Assembly (NCBI GenBank): GCA_023525715.1
Contig: JAKNSD010000071.1
Coordinates: forward strand, 1 to 64,000
Direction: 5' to 3'
Source of the DNA: Cichorium intybus
Lineage: Eukaryota > Streptophyta > Magnoliopsida > Asterales > Asteraceae
Length of the DNA stretch: 64,000 nucleotides
The position numbers and the translations under genes are program-made. The notes beneath the pieces are model-generated. The model was not told where the DNA came from. It saw nothing but the letters and a program-made list of their open reading frames with translations, and ran no database searches. This document shows, one piece after another, positions 1 through 11,423 of this stretch; positions within the stretch are counted from its first letter, which is position 1; each line of letters starts with the position of its first letter.

Positions 1-1480
1 ATCATTTTTCCGGGGTCTATCTCTAGCTCAAAAATTGTATTTCTCTTTGTCATATTATGTAAGTCGATGATGTCACTATTATTGAGAATGGTCAGAGCTA
101 AGTATTGTGAACCTTAATAGACTACTTTGTTGTTTCTATCTTGCCCTTAGGGTTAAAGGTCAATCCGATAAAAGCAAAGTCTATGCTGTTGGAGTGAATA
201 GTTTAAAGGTGAACCGTCTTGCTAGCATTTTAAAATGTGAACTCGCATCTTTTCTGTTTACATATCTCGATTTGCCGGTGGGTGCAAACATAGTGGTGGA
301 AAAATTCAAGAAGAGACTTTCAAAATAGAAGGCGAAAGCCTTATCCTTTAGGGTCGTCTTATGTTTATATTGATGCTCAATAGTTTGCCTCTTTATTACT
401 TCTCTTTTTAGGCCCCCAAGAAAAATTAATAATTTACTTGATGGTATTAGAAGGAGATTTTTATGTGGGGGGTGGGGGGTTAAAAATAAAATAAACGAAG
501 ACGAAGAATGAGGGAGGTCTTGGGGTTGGTTGCTTGGATTCGACCGTTCTTGCTAAGTGGTGGTGGAGACTAAAGCATGAAGGCAACTCATTTTGGTTTT
601 CATGTATAAAGTCAATTCATAAATTAAAACTTATTGATGGAAAGCCTACTGCCTTGAAATCTTTAAAAGGTGCTTGGCTTGGCATTTCTAATATTGGTAG
701 TGAGTTGGAGAGCAAAGGAATTTTGATGGCAGATTTGTTCAAAAGGGTGGTTGGAAACAGTGATAATACTCTGTTTTGGAAAGGTTGTTGGTGTGGAAAT
801 ATGGCGTTGAAAGATGCTTGTCCTAATTTACATGCGGCTGAAGAAAATAAAGTTGGCTTATCATAGAGAGGAGAAATGTGGTAGTGAAGCTGATTCGAGA
901 TAGGTTTGGAATCGGTCGAGACAGCTGAGCGAGATAGGGAAGGAAACCAGCTTAGGGAGTTGAATAATCTGTTAAAAGACTTTATCTTTGCTGATGGGAA
1001 TGACATGTGGGCTTGGAATGGGGAGGGTGATAGTTTGTCGGTGAAATCGCTGCGATTAATGATTGACAAACAAGTTGCTAGTAAACCTTTTTAATTTTAA
1101 ATGGGTGAAATGGTTACCTCTTAAGATTATCTGTTTTGCTTGAAGGATGCTTAAGGACCGGGTTCCAATTACTCCGAATTTGATAAAGCGAGGATCATGT
1201 TTTCTTTACTTGTTATGTTGCTGCAGATGTGTGGAGTTGGCTGCAGAATTGGTCTTCGATTATACCAAACTCTCCTCCATCTACCTCGGAGATGGTGGAT
1301 TTCTTTAAAGCTTAAGACGGGCAACAATAGAATGCAAAAACTTAAGTTCTCTCTTATTTATGTATACTTAATGGATGGTATGGAAGGCGATGAATGGTGC
1401 CATTTTCAGGCGAGCATCTTGCTTAATTAAAGACGATATATGTATTAGAACTTCCAACTGGATAAAATATAGGGCCAAGT
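1..1480 (+). pseudogene. LINE (non-LTR retrotransposon) reverse transcriptase remnant
   Basis: Broken coding pieces in shifting frames give parts of a plant LINE ORF2 in the correct order. The 107-328 piece contains SKVYAVGVNS and FTYLDLPVGAN, as in the end of the LINE reverse transcriptase. The 534-866 piece has AKWWWRLKHEGNSFWF and LFWKGCWCG. The 906-1094 piece ends in WAWNGEGDSLSVKSL, as at the start of the zinc-binding RVT region. Around 1130-1430, pieces like LKDRVPITPNLIKRG and WMVWKAMNGAIF belong to the C-terminal end. Stops and frameshifts separate them, and the 5' part lies outside the window. It is a dead copy. Family assignment rests on these recognisable phrases only. Confidence 0.8.
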
Positions 1481-1685
1481 GTAAGTTAGTGTAGTCTATT
1501 TGGTCCGATTCTCCTATAATGCTTAAGCTCCTCGCTTAATATTCTTTTGTGCTAATATATTTTTTTGCTAGCTTTAAAAAAACATGAAATGGTAAGTGAA
1601 GAATGTAGTTGTCATTAAACTGATATATGCTTTGCCAATGCAATTGATGAACGAGGAGTTTAATTCCTATTGAATGGTTCAATGG

Positions 1686-1812
1686 CCAAAGGGCTTCTAG
1701 CCCAGCGTCATTAGGTGTTGCCCTCCTTACTTGAGGTTGAGGGTTCAAGTCTCGTTAGAGACATAAGTGGTATTAAGGTGTAATTTAGGTGTTTGCTGTT
1801 CTAAAAAAAAAA
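1686..1812 (+). mobile_element. tRNA-derived SINE with perfect target duplication
   Basis: A 127-bp unit ends in an A-run (1803-1812) and is flanked by an identical 14-bp repeat, GAATGGTTCAATGG, at 1672-1685 and 1813-1826. Inside, TCTAGCCCAGCGTCA near 1695 resembles a Pol III A box, and GGGTTCAAGTCTC near 1740 resembles a B box. The size, tail, internal promoter boxes and target duplication are those of a plant SINE inserted by LINE machinery. Confidence 0.8.
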
Positions 1813-1826
1813 GAATGGTTCAATGG

Positions 1827-2728
1827 ATTTATAGTGGCCTTTTTATATTTTATAAAATATGAATTTTATTATGTCTGAATTATATATAATAATCTCTATG
1901 AAATATCTCATAATATCTGAACTTTAATGTTTTTCTTATGAGATCTGAACTGAGATAAAATAAATTTTAAAATCTGAATTTAATAAGATTAAATCAAAAT
2001 TCATTTAACCACTTATTAATTTTATACACATGATTTTATATAAATTACATATTTTAGAAAAATATGATTGCGATGAGGCAATATATCAAATTTTATAGAT
2101 TTTAAATGGATCGTAAAAGTTATATAACTATTATTATTTATAGTATTAAATGTGTCTGATTTACATACATGGTCCATGCTTTATAGAATAATTAGTTGTA
2201 AGACCCGTGTATTACACGGGATGATACAAAAAATTATTAATTAAGAATATCTAAACATTAATAATTTTACATAAAAATTTTGTTTGTGTATCGTGACATC
2301 TTGCTTTTGATATTTACTATTACGAATTTGTATTTTGATAAATATAATTGATTATGAGAATGTCACCGGTACTAAAATCAAATTTACTATTATGATTTGA
2401 ATCGTTCTTCAAAATATTATAACGTCAATTGTCTCTCTCTTGTCTCTCAAATCATTCTACACATTAAAAAATAATATGATATTAAAAAACAATTAATTTT
2501 GAAATTGAATGATAATTAAACCGGTCATTAAGGAGTTAGAAACGTTTCAAACCAATTGATTTTTTTTAAGAAATCTAAAATTATGAGAAAATGACATGTG
2601 GCAAATTCAATAAGGAGATGACATGTGACTTTGAGTTACTTATTTATTAGGATAAGATTATATAATTAGTTTCATTTTCATAATACTATAATAATGATCC
2701 TGCCAAATAAAAACCTTAGGAGCATGCG
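1827..2728. other. AT-rich spacer with an isolated hairpin
   Basis: No coding signal is visible. The only clear structure is a 17-bp near-perfect inverted repeat, CCCGTGTATTACACGGG, at 2204-2220 (8-bp arms, one-base centre). It may mark the edge of a small non-autonomous transposon, but I cannot find its other end. Confidence 0.4.
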
Positions 2729-3236
2729 TAGGGCTGTAAACGAACCGAACGAACACTAACGAGGGCTTGTTCATGTTCGTTTGTTAAAGTTAGCCGAACA
2801 AACAAACGAACACGAACGGATAAACGAACGAGTTTTATTGTTCATGTTCGTTCGTTTAACAAATTATATTGTTCATGTTCGTTCGTTTATGTTCGTGAAC
2901 ATACTAAACGAACAAACTCAAATGAATGGAGATAAATAAACACAATTAAACATATATGAACATAAAAAACACATAATATTGTGATGTAATCAAATACAAT
3001 TGAACATTTATGAACATAAAATGAACTTAAATGAACGAAAATAAACGAACAACATAAACGAACGTTCACGAACATAATTGAACGAACGAGACCATTGTTC
3101 ATGTCCGTTCGTTTAACTAAACGAACGAGAATTTGTGTTCATGTTCGTTCATTTATTAAATAAACGAACATAAACGAACTTCCCGCCACACAATTCACGG
3201 ATGGTTCGCTGAACGTTCGGTTCGTTTACAGCCCTA
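2729..3236. mobile_element. hAT-like MITE rich in GTTCGTTT repeats
   Basis: The ends are exact inverted repeats for more than 20 bp: TAGGGCTGTAAACGAACCGA at the left, its complement ending TTTACAGCCCTA at the right. TAGGG-type ends suggest hAT. The flanking 8-mers AGCATGCG (2721-2728) and AACATGAG (3237-3244) match at 6 of 8 positions, as an aged hAT target duplication would. The interior is dense in forward and inverted GTTCGTTTA / TAAACGAAC units and could fold on itself. It has no transposase. Confidence 0.65.
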
Positions 3237-3261
3237 AACATGAGCCATGCGTTCATAAAGT

Positions 3262-3540
3262 TATACTGATAGTCCTTTTCTAATAGTAAATTTACAAAAA
3301 CTGTCATTTGGTTTAAAAAAATTACCAAAAATTTCTTTGCTTTCAAGAAAACTACAAAATAGTCCTTGCATAATTGCAAAACTCCAGAAGTAGTCTTTGT
3401 TTTTAAAAGAATTATAGACATGATCCGTGTCTAATAGCGAAATAACAATAATGATCCCTACATTTCATGAATTTGCAGAAATGATCTCAACATGATAATG
3501 AATTAACATAAATGGTCCCGTGTTTCGTAGAAATTACATA
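3262..3540. repeat. Degenerate ~30-bp tandem repeat
   Basis: About nine units of 29-31 bp follow one another, each like ATGATCC-TGT-TT-TA followed by GAAATTACA-AA. Units begin near 3264, 3295, 3327, 3356, 3386, 3418, 3449, 3479 and 3509. They are strongly diverged. The next segment (GGTCCCTGTGGTTTG at about 3562) may be further decayed units. Confidence 0.5.
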
Positions 3541-3833
3541 AATAAAAGAGTAAACTACAGTTTTGGTCCCTGTGGTTTGCACGAAATTTCAGATTAATCC
3601 TAGCTTTGGGAATCCCATAATCTTGTACCCGTGGTTTTCATCTTTTTACAAACTTAGTCCCTGGAGTTGTTACCGTCAATTTTATTCCATTAAGTACTTA
3701 GAAAATGACGAAAATACCCTTATTTTTGTCATTTTATGATTTGTAGCGATTTCTTTATTATTTTGTCATTTTTAGAATATGAAGCACTATTGCCGCTTAT
3801 TTTCATAAAACCTTGATAAAACCCTAAAATATT
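3541..3833. other. Repeat-like spacer with GGTCCCTGTGGTTTG phrase
   Basis: This contains 'ggtccctgtggttt' and 'cttagtccctgg' phrases, which are common in dispersed plant repeats. No coding signal or terminal structure is visible. TATTGCAG at 3830-3837 could be a splice acceptor for the frame that follows. Confidence 0.3.
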
Positions 3834-4066
3834 GCAGCCCTCATTCGATCCAAGATCAGAACTCTCCTTCGAACACCCATAGCCGTCTGTCAAGACTACG
3901 AAGACGTTCTTCATACTAATGTTATGTCGACTCTACATAAACGGTGTCACTATACCTACCAGATTGGCCGATTTCGCTTCTTCCTCTTCTACTTCCAATT
4001 CATCTTCGTCGAATCCTTCGTCACCGAAAATCAACGGTATATGTCAGATCAAGAAGAGATCCAACA
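3834..4066 (+). pseudogene. Left part of an interrupted, unrecognised reading frame
   Basis: A frame open from 3834 reaches the outer retrotransposon at 4067. If that element is removed with one copy of its CAACA duplication, the frame continues open at 58991. It then continues across a MITE at 59133-59559 to a stop at 59616-59618, about 141 codons in all. Phrases include VCQDYEDVLHTNV on the left and YEVLGGNQFIQQGIFN on the right. I do not recognise the protein. A second, serine-rich frame from ATG at about 3921 is open up to the insertion but stops soon after it, so the coding frame is uncertain. It could be a host exon or chance. Confidence 0.3.
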
Positions 4067-4395
4067 TGTAACACCCGACTTTTAAAACAAAAACACCCCT
4101 GAAAATTTTTCATTTTTAATAATGGTTTCAGTACTTAAAACCATAAACAAAGGGGTATATTTTAATAAAAACGGGTACAAGCGTATCAAGGAGAGTATAA
4201 AATACCGTAGTCTCCTTTGAAGCCGGGCTGCTACTGACAGCATCTAAGAGTCCTACTTCTCGAGTCATGGACTCTATCTATTCCCTTATCAGGATCATGC
4301 TAACCTGCAGGGACATTTAACAAACGATATGAGCTACAAAGCTCAGTGAGTAATCATTTCTGCAAATAACATGTATCAAATATATTAGTATATCT

Positions 4396-4609
4396 GTTTG
4401 GATATCGAATCCAAACTCATAGCCTTACTGGCTGACCATATATCTCTTAGGATTTCACATCCTAATTTTTGTAGCCTTACAGGCTACTTCATGACAACCT
4501 GCAATTATCAAACCACATCAGTTATTTGCACAGATAACCATATCTATCGTTTCTGTCCCATGTTTCTTAGTCATAATGGACTGCATCATATGTCATGGCT
4601 ATATAAGCC
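4396..4609 (-). repeat. Mini-hairpin array in the outer LTR (first part)
   Basis: Successive short inverted repeats, mostly with 5-nt loops. GTTTGGAT/ATCCAAAC lies at 4396-4416, AGCC/GGCT at 4421-4433, TTAGGAT/ATCCTAA at 4447-4465 and GTAGCC/GGCTAC at 4471-4487. AGTC/GACT (6-nt loop) lies at 4569-4582 and GGCT/AGCC at 4597-4609. The array continues beyond the copia insertion from 25422 with AGCC/GGC and GGGTT/AACCC hairpins and tandem units around TGACTCACAG and CTCACGGGTTAGCCCG. Confidence 0.75.
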
Positions 4610-4617
4610 GCACCCTG

Positions 4618-5387
4618 TGTTGGATTAGGTGTCTAAGCCATGACTTGTAATTGAACTTTTATCTTATGGTTAAAAGCAAAGTCCATTTGGGTTGCCCTCA
4701 TGGGTGGAGGAAAGATAGTTCAGTAGAGAGAATAGTTGATTTATTAATTGTATAATAAATCAATAGAAAAATATATATATGGTTTATTAATATATTTAAG
4801 TGCTAATATATTAATTAGAAACTATATTAATTAATTGAGATTTAATCTAGAATTAATTGGATTTAATTTGGAGATTAAATTAATTAATTAAAAAGGTGCA
4901 GGGACTGGTATGGCATTTATTCAATAGTTGAATAACTGGCCAGGAAAACCAGGGACCAAAAGTGGCGCCAACTTGGAGGCTCCTCCAAGGGTTTGGCGAA
5001 ACCCTAATTAGGGTTTGGTAAGCCTGGTCCAAGTGGTCAAAAGCCTTGTCCAATTGGAGGCTCCTTAGGGTTTCAGGTGTAACCCTAGGAGGCTATAAAA
5101 GGAACCCCCTGGCACCTCATTCTTCACGCCACCTCTCTCTGGATTTACTCTGCTGGACTGATTCTTCCATCCCCTGGGTGTGACTTTCATCTGAGGCAGG
5201 ATAATTTTGCTGCTGCTTAAAAGGATCATAAGATCTAAGGTTGGTTTTTCTTGATTCTTCTTTAGAATTGAATTGTATCCTTTAGGTTCTTAGTTCTAAT
5301 CTTCATAGAAGAAAACATAGATCAATATTAGGGTTGCATGTGAACCTTAGGTTATTTTGTGTTCATTGATTGCATAGAAACCCTTCA
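4618..5387 (+). repeat. 5' LTR of the copia element
   Basis: 770 bp, TG...CA ends, directly followed by the primer-binding site. Up to about 4900 it is AT-rich with many TTAATTAA runs. The promoter region (4970-5101) holds two long palindromes and a TATA box. Confidence 0.95.
4972..5101 (+). promoter_or_regulatory. Copia LTR promoter with telo-box palindrome
   Basis: The TATA box CTATAAAAGG begins at 5093. Upstream lie the palindromes CTTGGAGGCTCCTCCAAG (4972-4989) and AAACCCTAATTAGGGTTT (4999-5016). The second is two telo-boxes (AAACCCTAA) head to head. A further TTAGGGTTT half site follows at about 5066-5074. The same arrangement is in the 3' LTR at about 25028-25045. Telo-boxes are known plant promoter elements; their role here is inferred. 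Confidence 0.7.
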
Positions 5388-5388
5388 G

Positions 5389-5400
5389 TGGTATCAGAGC
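5389..5400 (+). other. Primer-binding site (initiator tRNA-Met) of the copia element
   Basis: TGGTATCAGAGC begins two bases after the LTR end. It is the usual complement of the 3' end of plant initiator tRNA-Met. Confidence 0.9.
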
Positions 5401-6655
5401 TAGCTTGTTTTCTTGTGTTTGATTATGAACTGCTTGAATTGTTTTGTGCCTAAGGGTTATTGGCGAAAATTAACCCTTGGGAGGAGGCCAAAATCGATCC
5501 CAAGGCTAGGGTTTCCTAACCCTAGCCGCCACCCTCCCTTGGTTCCCCTTGAATGCTTGATTTGCTTGCCTTAATTATGTGTTGTTATTTTTGGTATCTA
5601 AATCAACTAAAATAACTTGAACCCTAATTCCTTGGCTTGTAATTTTCGAAATTCATGGGACCATTACAGGTTAATTAATTTGATTAATTGGTAATCTGTA
5701 ACCTAGATTTAATTAATTTAATTAATTGATTAATTAAAGGCAAATTAAATCTGCCTTAAGAATTAATTAAAATTTTCAAGAAAATTAGAATAATTTGAGA
5801 AAATTAGAATTTAATTAATTCTAAAGATATTTTAATGAGATTAAAATATATCTTATATATATTTAAAATTAAAAGTTAATTTAATATGTATAAGAAAATT
5901 GGTTAGTCTACCGCTAGTAAGCCTCATTCACAAAACTGTCCTATAAAGAGGGTATAAGGCGACTGACTATAAAATGTTAGTCTAATGGGTATCTACTCTT
6001 ACCCACCGCTCTCCTGGTCAGTCGAGTGTCGTTAGCTGAACGGGTATGATAGAACCGCTAAGCCTCTTAAAAGTATAATGCTATAATTGAAAGTACTAGA
6101 ACCCTAAAACAAATCCCAATCTAGTTACTTTAGGAAAATGTGAATTTGATGCTACCCCATGAAATTGCACATTGCACTTTATGAAACGTTGGTGGAGCGT
6201 GTGTGGTTTACCGGCACACCAATAGGGGTTCATAAAGAGTGGCAATGGGTGTCTCGGGTGTTATCATTGTTGATGGAGCGTGTGTGGTTTACCGGCACAT
6301 CAATTTGAGATGATAATGGATCCCGAGAGCACCAAGCTAATTTGCATGGTTATTCACACCCGGTTTGTGATCCTCGGCATCCCAGTCACAAACGGTGGGG
6401 CATATCCGAGATTAAACATGCTATTGAACAGTTCAATAAATCTCATAAGAAACTAGGAATTCCATTTATAATAAGATTATTTTTCCGCGGTGGAATCGGC
6501 TGAATCGTCATTCGCCTACCTTTATAAAATTTGCTTATAGATTACGGCATCCCTCTTCTATGTTGCAAATTGTTATAGTTGGATCCTAGCCTTATTTTAT
6601 ATTGGGTTATTATAAGGACCGACAAGTATCTAATTAAACTTACCTTCTTTTATAG
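5401..6655 (+). other. Copia 5' leader with a duplicated stem-loop
   Basis: About 1.25 kb without an ORF lies between the primer site and gag. A ~34-bp unit occurs twice, at 6188-6223 and 6269-6304, with the shared core GGAGCGTGTGTGGTTTACCG. Each unit is closed by a 6-bp stem: TTGGTG/CACCAA in the first copy and TTGATG/CATCAA in the second. The one differing pair is changed on both sides. Packaging or dimerisation is a possible role (inference). Confidence 0.6.
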
Positions 6656-9600
6656 ATGTCTTCTGCTGATCAATCCGCTCCCCAATCAAACTCCAGTGTT
6701 CCCTCAATCCTCTCACTATGTTCCAGGGTTCAATTGAACGGGACAAACTATAATGACTGGATTAGAAACATCAAGATGGCTCTGAGGTATGAGAACAAAG
6801 AGTATGTTCTCGAGACCGAGCTTGTCGATGTCGACCCCGAAACTGCTACTCCCGAGGAAATTGCCTCGTACCAAAAACATACTGATGATGCAACCAAAGT
6901 GGCCTGCATCATGATCGCCACAATGAACCCCGAATTGCAGAGAATATACGAAGACTACTGGCCCTATGAGATGCACAAGGAGCTAGCGGAAAAGTTCCGC
7001 AAGCAAGAGCGCATCGAAAGGTGCGAAGTGGTCAAGGACTTCACGAACAGCAAACCCAAAGATGGAGAGTCCATCTGCACTCATGTGCAAAGAATGCAAG
7101 GTTACGTGGAGCGGCTTAGAAAGCTTGCGATGCCTGTACCGGAACAGTTGGCCGTTGACATAGTGCTTAACTCGTTGCCGAGTTCTTATGACCAGTTCAG
7201 GCTGGCTTATCATTTGAACAACAATCAGGCTAATATGACTGAGTTGCATCGCATGCTTCGAGTAGCTGAAGACGGGATGAAGGGTAAAAGTGTACCCTCG
7301 GTTAATCAGCCCGTTCTAGCCATTGGAAGTGGCAGAGGAAAGAAAAGGAAGGGCCCTCCTAAGCAAAATTGGAGGGAAAAGGTTCAAGCCGGGTCATCCA
7401 GTAATGGCTCGAGAACCAAGACTTCCCAAATTCCTTGTGTGGCCAACCCCGATGAAGCAAACTGTTTCTACTGCAAAGAAAAGGGTCATTGGAAGAGAAG
7501 CTGCCCCAAATACTTGCAGGATGTCAAGGATGGGAAAGTAAAGCCATCGACAGCAGGTATATACACTATCTCTAAAAACTCACCATCTTCTAATTCTTGG
7601 GTCCTTGACACAGGATGTGGTTTTCACATTTGTTCTGATATGCAGGGCCTAAAGGAAAGCAGGGAGGTGGAGCACGGTAGACTGAACTTGATCATGGGCA
7701 ATAGGAGATCGTCCCCTGTTACCAAGATTGGAGTTTATAGTTTAGTGCTTAGTAGTGAAGTTTGTTTAGATTTATTAGATTGTTGCTATTCGCCAGAAAT
7801 GGCAAGAAATATTATTTCATTTCACGCATTATTCAGACAAGGATTTCATTTTTCTTTTGATAATAATATTGGATCTATTTCTGTTTTCAAAAATGGTATT
7901 TTGAATTTTACTGCTTATCCTTGTAATGGTGTGTATGAAACTGTGAAATGTGTTGACAATCTAGGACAAAGTGTAAATTATATTGATTCTACTAGTGACG
8001 TGGAAAAGGCATGTCTGTGGCATAGTCGGCTCGGCCACATCAGCAAGAAACGCATCGCCCAACTCCAAAAGGATGGAGTGTTGGAATCATTCGACCTCAA
8101 GTCGGACGATGTATGCGAATCTTGTCTGTTGGGCAAGATGACTAAATCACCTTTCAAAGGGTCTTTTGAAAGAGGTGAGGGTCTATTGGACATTATTCAC
8201 ACGGATGTGTGTGGTCCATTCAGATCAACCACAAAGGATGGCACGCGGTTCTACGTGACTTTTACCGACGATTTTAGTAGATACGGTTACATCTACTTGA
8301 TCAAGCACAAGTCGGACACCTTTGAAAAATTCAAAGAGTTTAAGAACGAAGTAGAGAATCAATTAGGCAGGAAGATAAAGATGCTCAGATCCGACAGAGG
8401 CGGAGAGTATCTAAGTATCGAGTTCCTGGACTATCTAAAGGAATGCGGAATAGTTTCGCAGTTGACACCTCCCAGGACACCACAGTTGAACGGTGTTGCA
8501 GAGAGGCGCAACCGAACCCTGTTGGACATGGTTCGTTCCATGATGAGTCGAGCTTCACTTCCCATTCACTTCTGGGGGTATGCCTTAGAGACTGCCGCCC
8601 ATATCCTCAATCTTGTCCCAACTAAGAAGGTTGCGAAAACACCTCATGAGATGTGGACGGGGAAAGCTCCCTCGTTAGCACATATCAAGGTCTGGGGTTG
8701 TGAGGCTTTCGTTAGACGAGAGACTCAAGACAAACTCGCAGACAGAAGCGAAAGGTGTTTCTTCATTGGTTATCCCAAACAGTCCTTTGGATATCTATTC
8801 TACAGACCGAGCGAGGACGTGGTCTTTGTAGCTAGACGAGCAGTCTTTCGAGAGAGAGAGCTCGTATTCAAAGAGGACAGTGGGAGTACCATTGATCTGG
8901 AAGAAATTCAAGAGTCATCAGATGACGCAACCTTAGGAGAAACTAGCAACCAACATGAGGAAGAAGTTCCTGTTGGCCCGACAGATGTATCCTTACCTCT
9001 TAGGCGTTCTAGTAGGGTTAGCATGCCACCCGAGTTTTATGGGTTCCATATAACTTCGGATGGGGACACTTTTGTCAGTGATAGGACACTGATAAATTTG
9101 GATGAACCAGCTAACTACCAGGAAGCAGTGGCGGGCCCTGAGTCTGCCAAGTGGAAAGAGGCCATGGATAGCGAGATCAAGTCCATGTATGACAATCAAG
9201 TTTGGAACTTGGTTGACAATGTACCGGGTCGAAAGACAGTCGGGTGCAAATGGATCTTCAAGAAGAAGACAGACATGGACGGAAAGGTACACACTTTCAA
9301 GGCAAGACTAGTTGCGAAGGGTTTTACTCAAACCCCAGGGGTTGATTATGACGAGACCTTCTCACCAGTAGCTAAGATAAAGTCTATTAGGATTATGCTG
9401 GCCATAGCTGCATTTCATGACTATGAAATTTGGCAGATGGACGTCAAAACCGCTTTCCTTAATGGGAAGCTGACTGAGGATGTTTACATGAATCAGCCAG
9501 AGGGTTTCGTCGATGCAAAGTATCCTAATAAGGTGTGTAAGCTTGAGAGATCAATCTACGGATTGAAGCAAGCTTCTCGCAGCTGGAATCTTTGTTTCCA

Positions 9601-9756
9601 TGAGAAAGTCAAAGAGTTTGGCTTCTCTAGGAGCGAGGATGAGTCCTGCGTATATGTCAAGGCTAGTGGGAGTATAGTCACCTTTCTGGTGCTGTATGTC
9701 GATGACATACTGCTCATGGGAAACGATATTCCAACCTTGCAAGATGTTAAGGCTTG
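6656..9756 (+). CDS. Copia gag-pol, first part (gag, protease, integrase, most of RT), truncated by insertion
   Basis: The ATG at 6656 follows the leader. Gag occupies roughly residues 1-300, with a zinc knuckle CFYCKEKGHWKRSC near 265. The protease has WVLDTGCGFHIC near 317. Integrase shows the HHCC zinc domain (LWHSRLGH...CESC, about 455-490). Its DDE core has HTDVCGPF, LRSDRGGEY and, for the glutamate, NGVAERRNRT, followed by a GKAP motif. RT starts around 860 with WIFKKKTDMDGK and includes QMDVKTAFLNG and the catalytic LVLYVDDILLMG near 1010. The frame is cut about 15 residues after YVDD by the Athila-type element; the last residues before the new stop at 9784 are LTR-derived. The rest lies at 22926-23861. 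Confidence 0.95.
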
Positions 9757-11423
9757 TGTTGTGTACAAAACAACTAACTTGTAGTTATTATGATTTTAAA
9801 GTCTTAATCCAATTATTTACCTAATTATAAGACTATTAAACTAACGAGCAAGTATTACTCGATCATTTAATAGTATAGTTTTGGTAAGTAAAGGTATCGA
9901 ATTTCCACAGGGAATTAATAACTAACTTAAGGTTTTCAATTATCAATCAAACAGTTTAGAGGCGAGTTTTAGTAAAAACTCGTAAAACTAAGTTTTGAAT
10001 GCTTGTAAAGTAAACGAAATAATAAATAACAATTGTCGTAACAACACAACAATAAAGAGATAATATGATCGAATTATAACAAGGAAAGCTTTCGCCTAGG
10101 ATTTGTTGATTCATATAAATCTAAGTTGACTAGTTTTGATTATGTGCAATGAGTTAAAATAAGTAGCATTAAGTGGTAGGATCATATGGTCAAATCACCA
10201 ATTCTATAATTTCTAAGTAAATATAGCACAATGGTCATGTAACTAAATAACTTATAATTATGAATAATTAATATAATCTAGCATGCAAACATAGGCCATA
10301 CCCTAATGGTCATAGTGATATGATCATACAATCAATGGTCATGAGTTGTAACTAAATATGATATAAGTTTTATTTCACTAATCAAATTTATAACTAAAAT
10401 AACGTCACTAGTTAAATGGTCAATAACTAGTCCAATGATATATAGGTGTCAATTACATATCAAAATGGTTCATATGATCGATAAGTTTAAATGGTCAATA
10501 AACTATAATCATATGACGAAGGTTATCAAGATTATAAACTTTAATCAAATTCAATATGTATAGCATGCAAATTATATAGTCTAACCGATATTTAACTCGA
10601 ATCAAGAACTAGATCAACACAAATTTATATTAACGAATCAACATTTCCTAGGCAAAAGCTACAGGGATCTAGCCTAGCATGGTATCAAATATACAACAAC
10701 AATATGAAGAATACATGATAAAAGATACCAACCGGTTAAAATCGACGAATCCTTGCAACAAATGAAGATCCTAGCTCCTTCTTGTAATGTAAATCACTCT
10801 CAAATACATTTATCACACATAAAATGTTGAAATACACGAAGTATAATAGTTCTAATATGTTAAATGACTGATTTCTATCTTGGATTCTAACAATGGTTCT
10901 TCAAATGGTCGTCCATGGCTTTCTATTTATAGCAGTCGAAGGTCCAGGGCGCGGTGCGCCTATGGTTGGGCGGGGTGCGCCCTAGTGGATCAGATCTGGC
11001 AGCCTTTATCGCTGGAAAGGACCACGTGATCGATCGCTTTTCAGATTGGATCTGGGCGCGGTGCGCCTAAAGGTCAGGCGGGGTGCGCCCTTGCACATGT
11101 GAGGCAACCCGGTTGAATCATTAGATGAACCCACGCGTGATTATTTTAATGCCAAGTTGGCCAAGTTGTCGAAGACTGGCATCACCCTCGGCGCGGTGCG
11201 CCCTTGGTCTGGGCGGGGTGCGCCCTTGCTGAAATCAGAATGTCACTTTGTTTCGTTTAACGCTCAAATCTCTTGTAAAATCCGATCTTTCGCTCCATAT
11301 GTGTCTTTTAGCTGCAAAATGAATTTTTAGCATATTAGGTATCTTTAGTTCATAAAATGTATGAAACTAAACTAAAATGACACTGATATCGCCCGGAAAA
11401 TATGTATAATTTACGCGATATCA
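9757..11423 (-). repeat. 3' LTR of the Athila element
   Basis: 1667 bp, copy of 21259-22925. On the minus strand it begins TGATATCGCG and ends ACACAACA. It carries three pairs of CG-rich inverted motifs (about 10949-10983, 11055-11091 and 11191-11224) upstream of a minus-strand TATA box (complement of CTATTTATAG at 10923-10932). Confidence 0.95.

Noticed and set aside
2887..3102. Short minus-strand frame in the first MITE
   Set aside because: Translation of GTTCGTTT-type repeats; low complexity.
4398..4628. Plus-strand frame of 76 codons, also present at 56968-57195
   Set aside because: Lies within the hairpin array of the Tekay LTR; repeated because the LTR is repeated.
4999..5016. Interstitial telomere sequence
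   Set aside because: Only a single head-to-head pair of telo-boxes, not a tandem telomere array.
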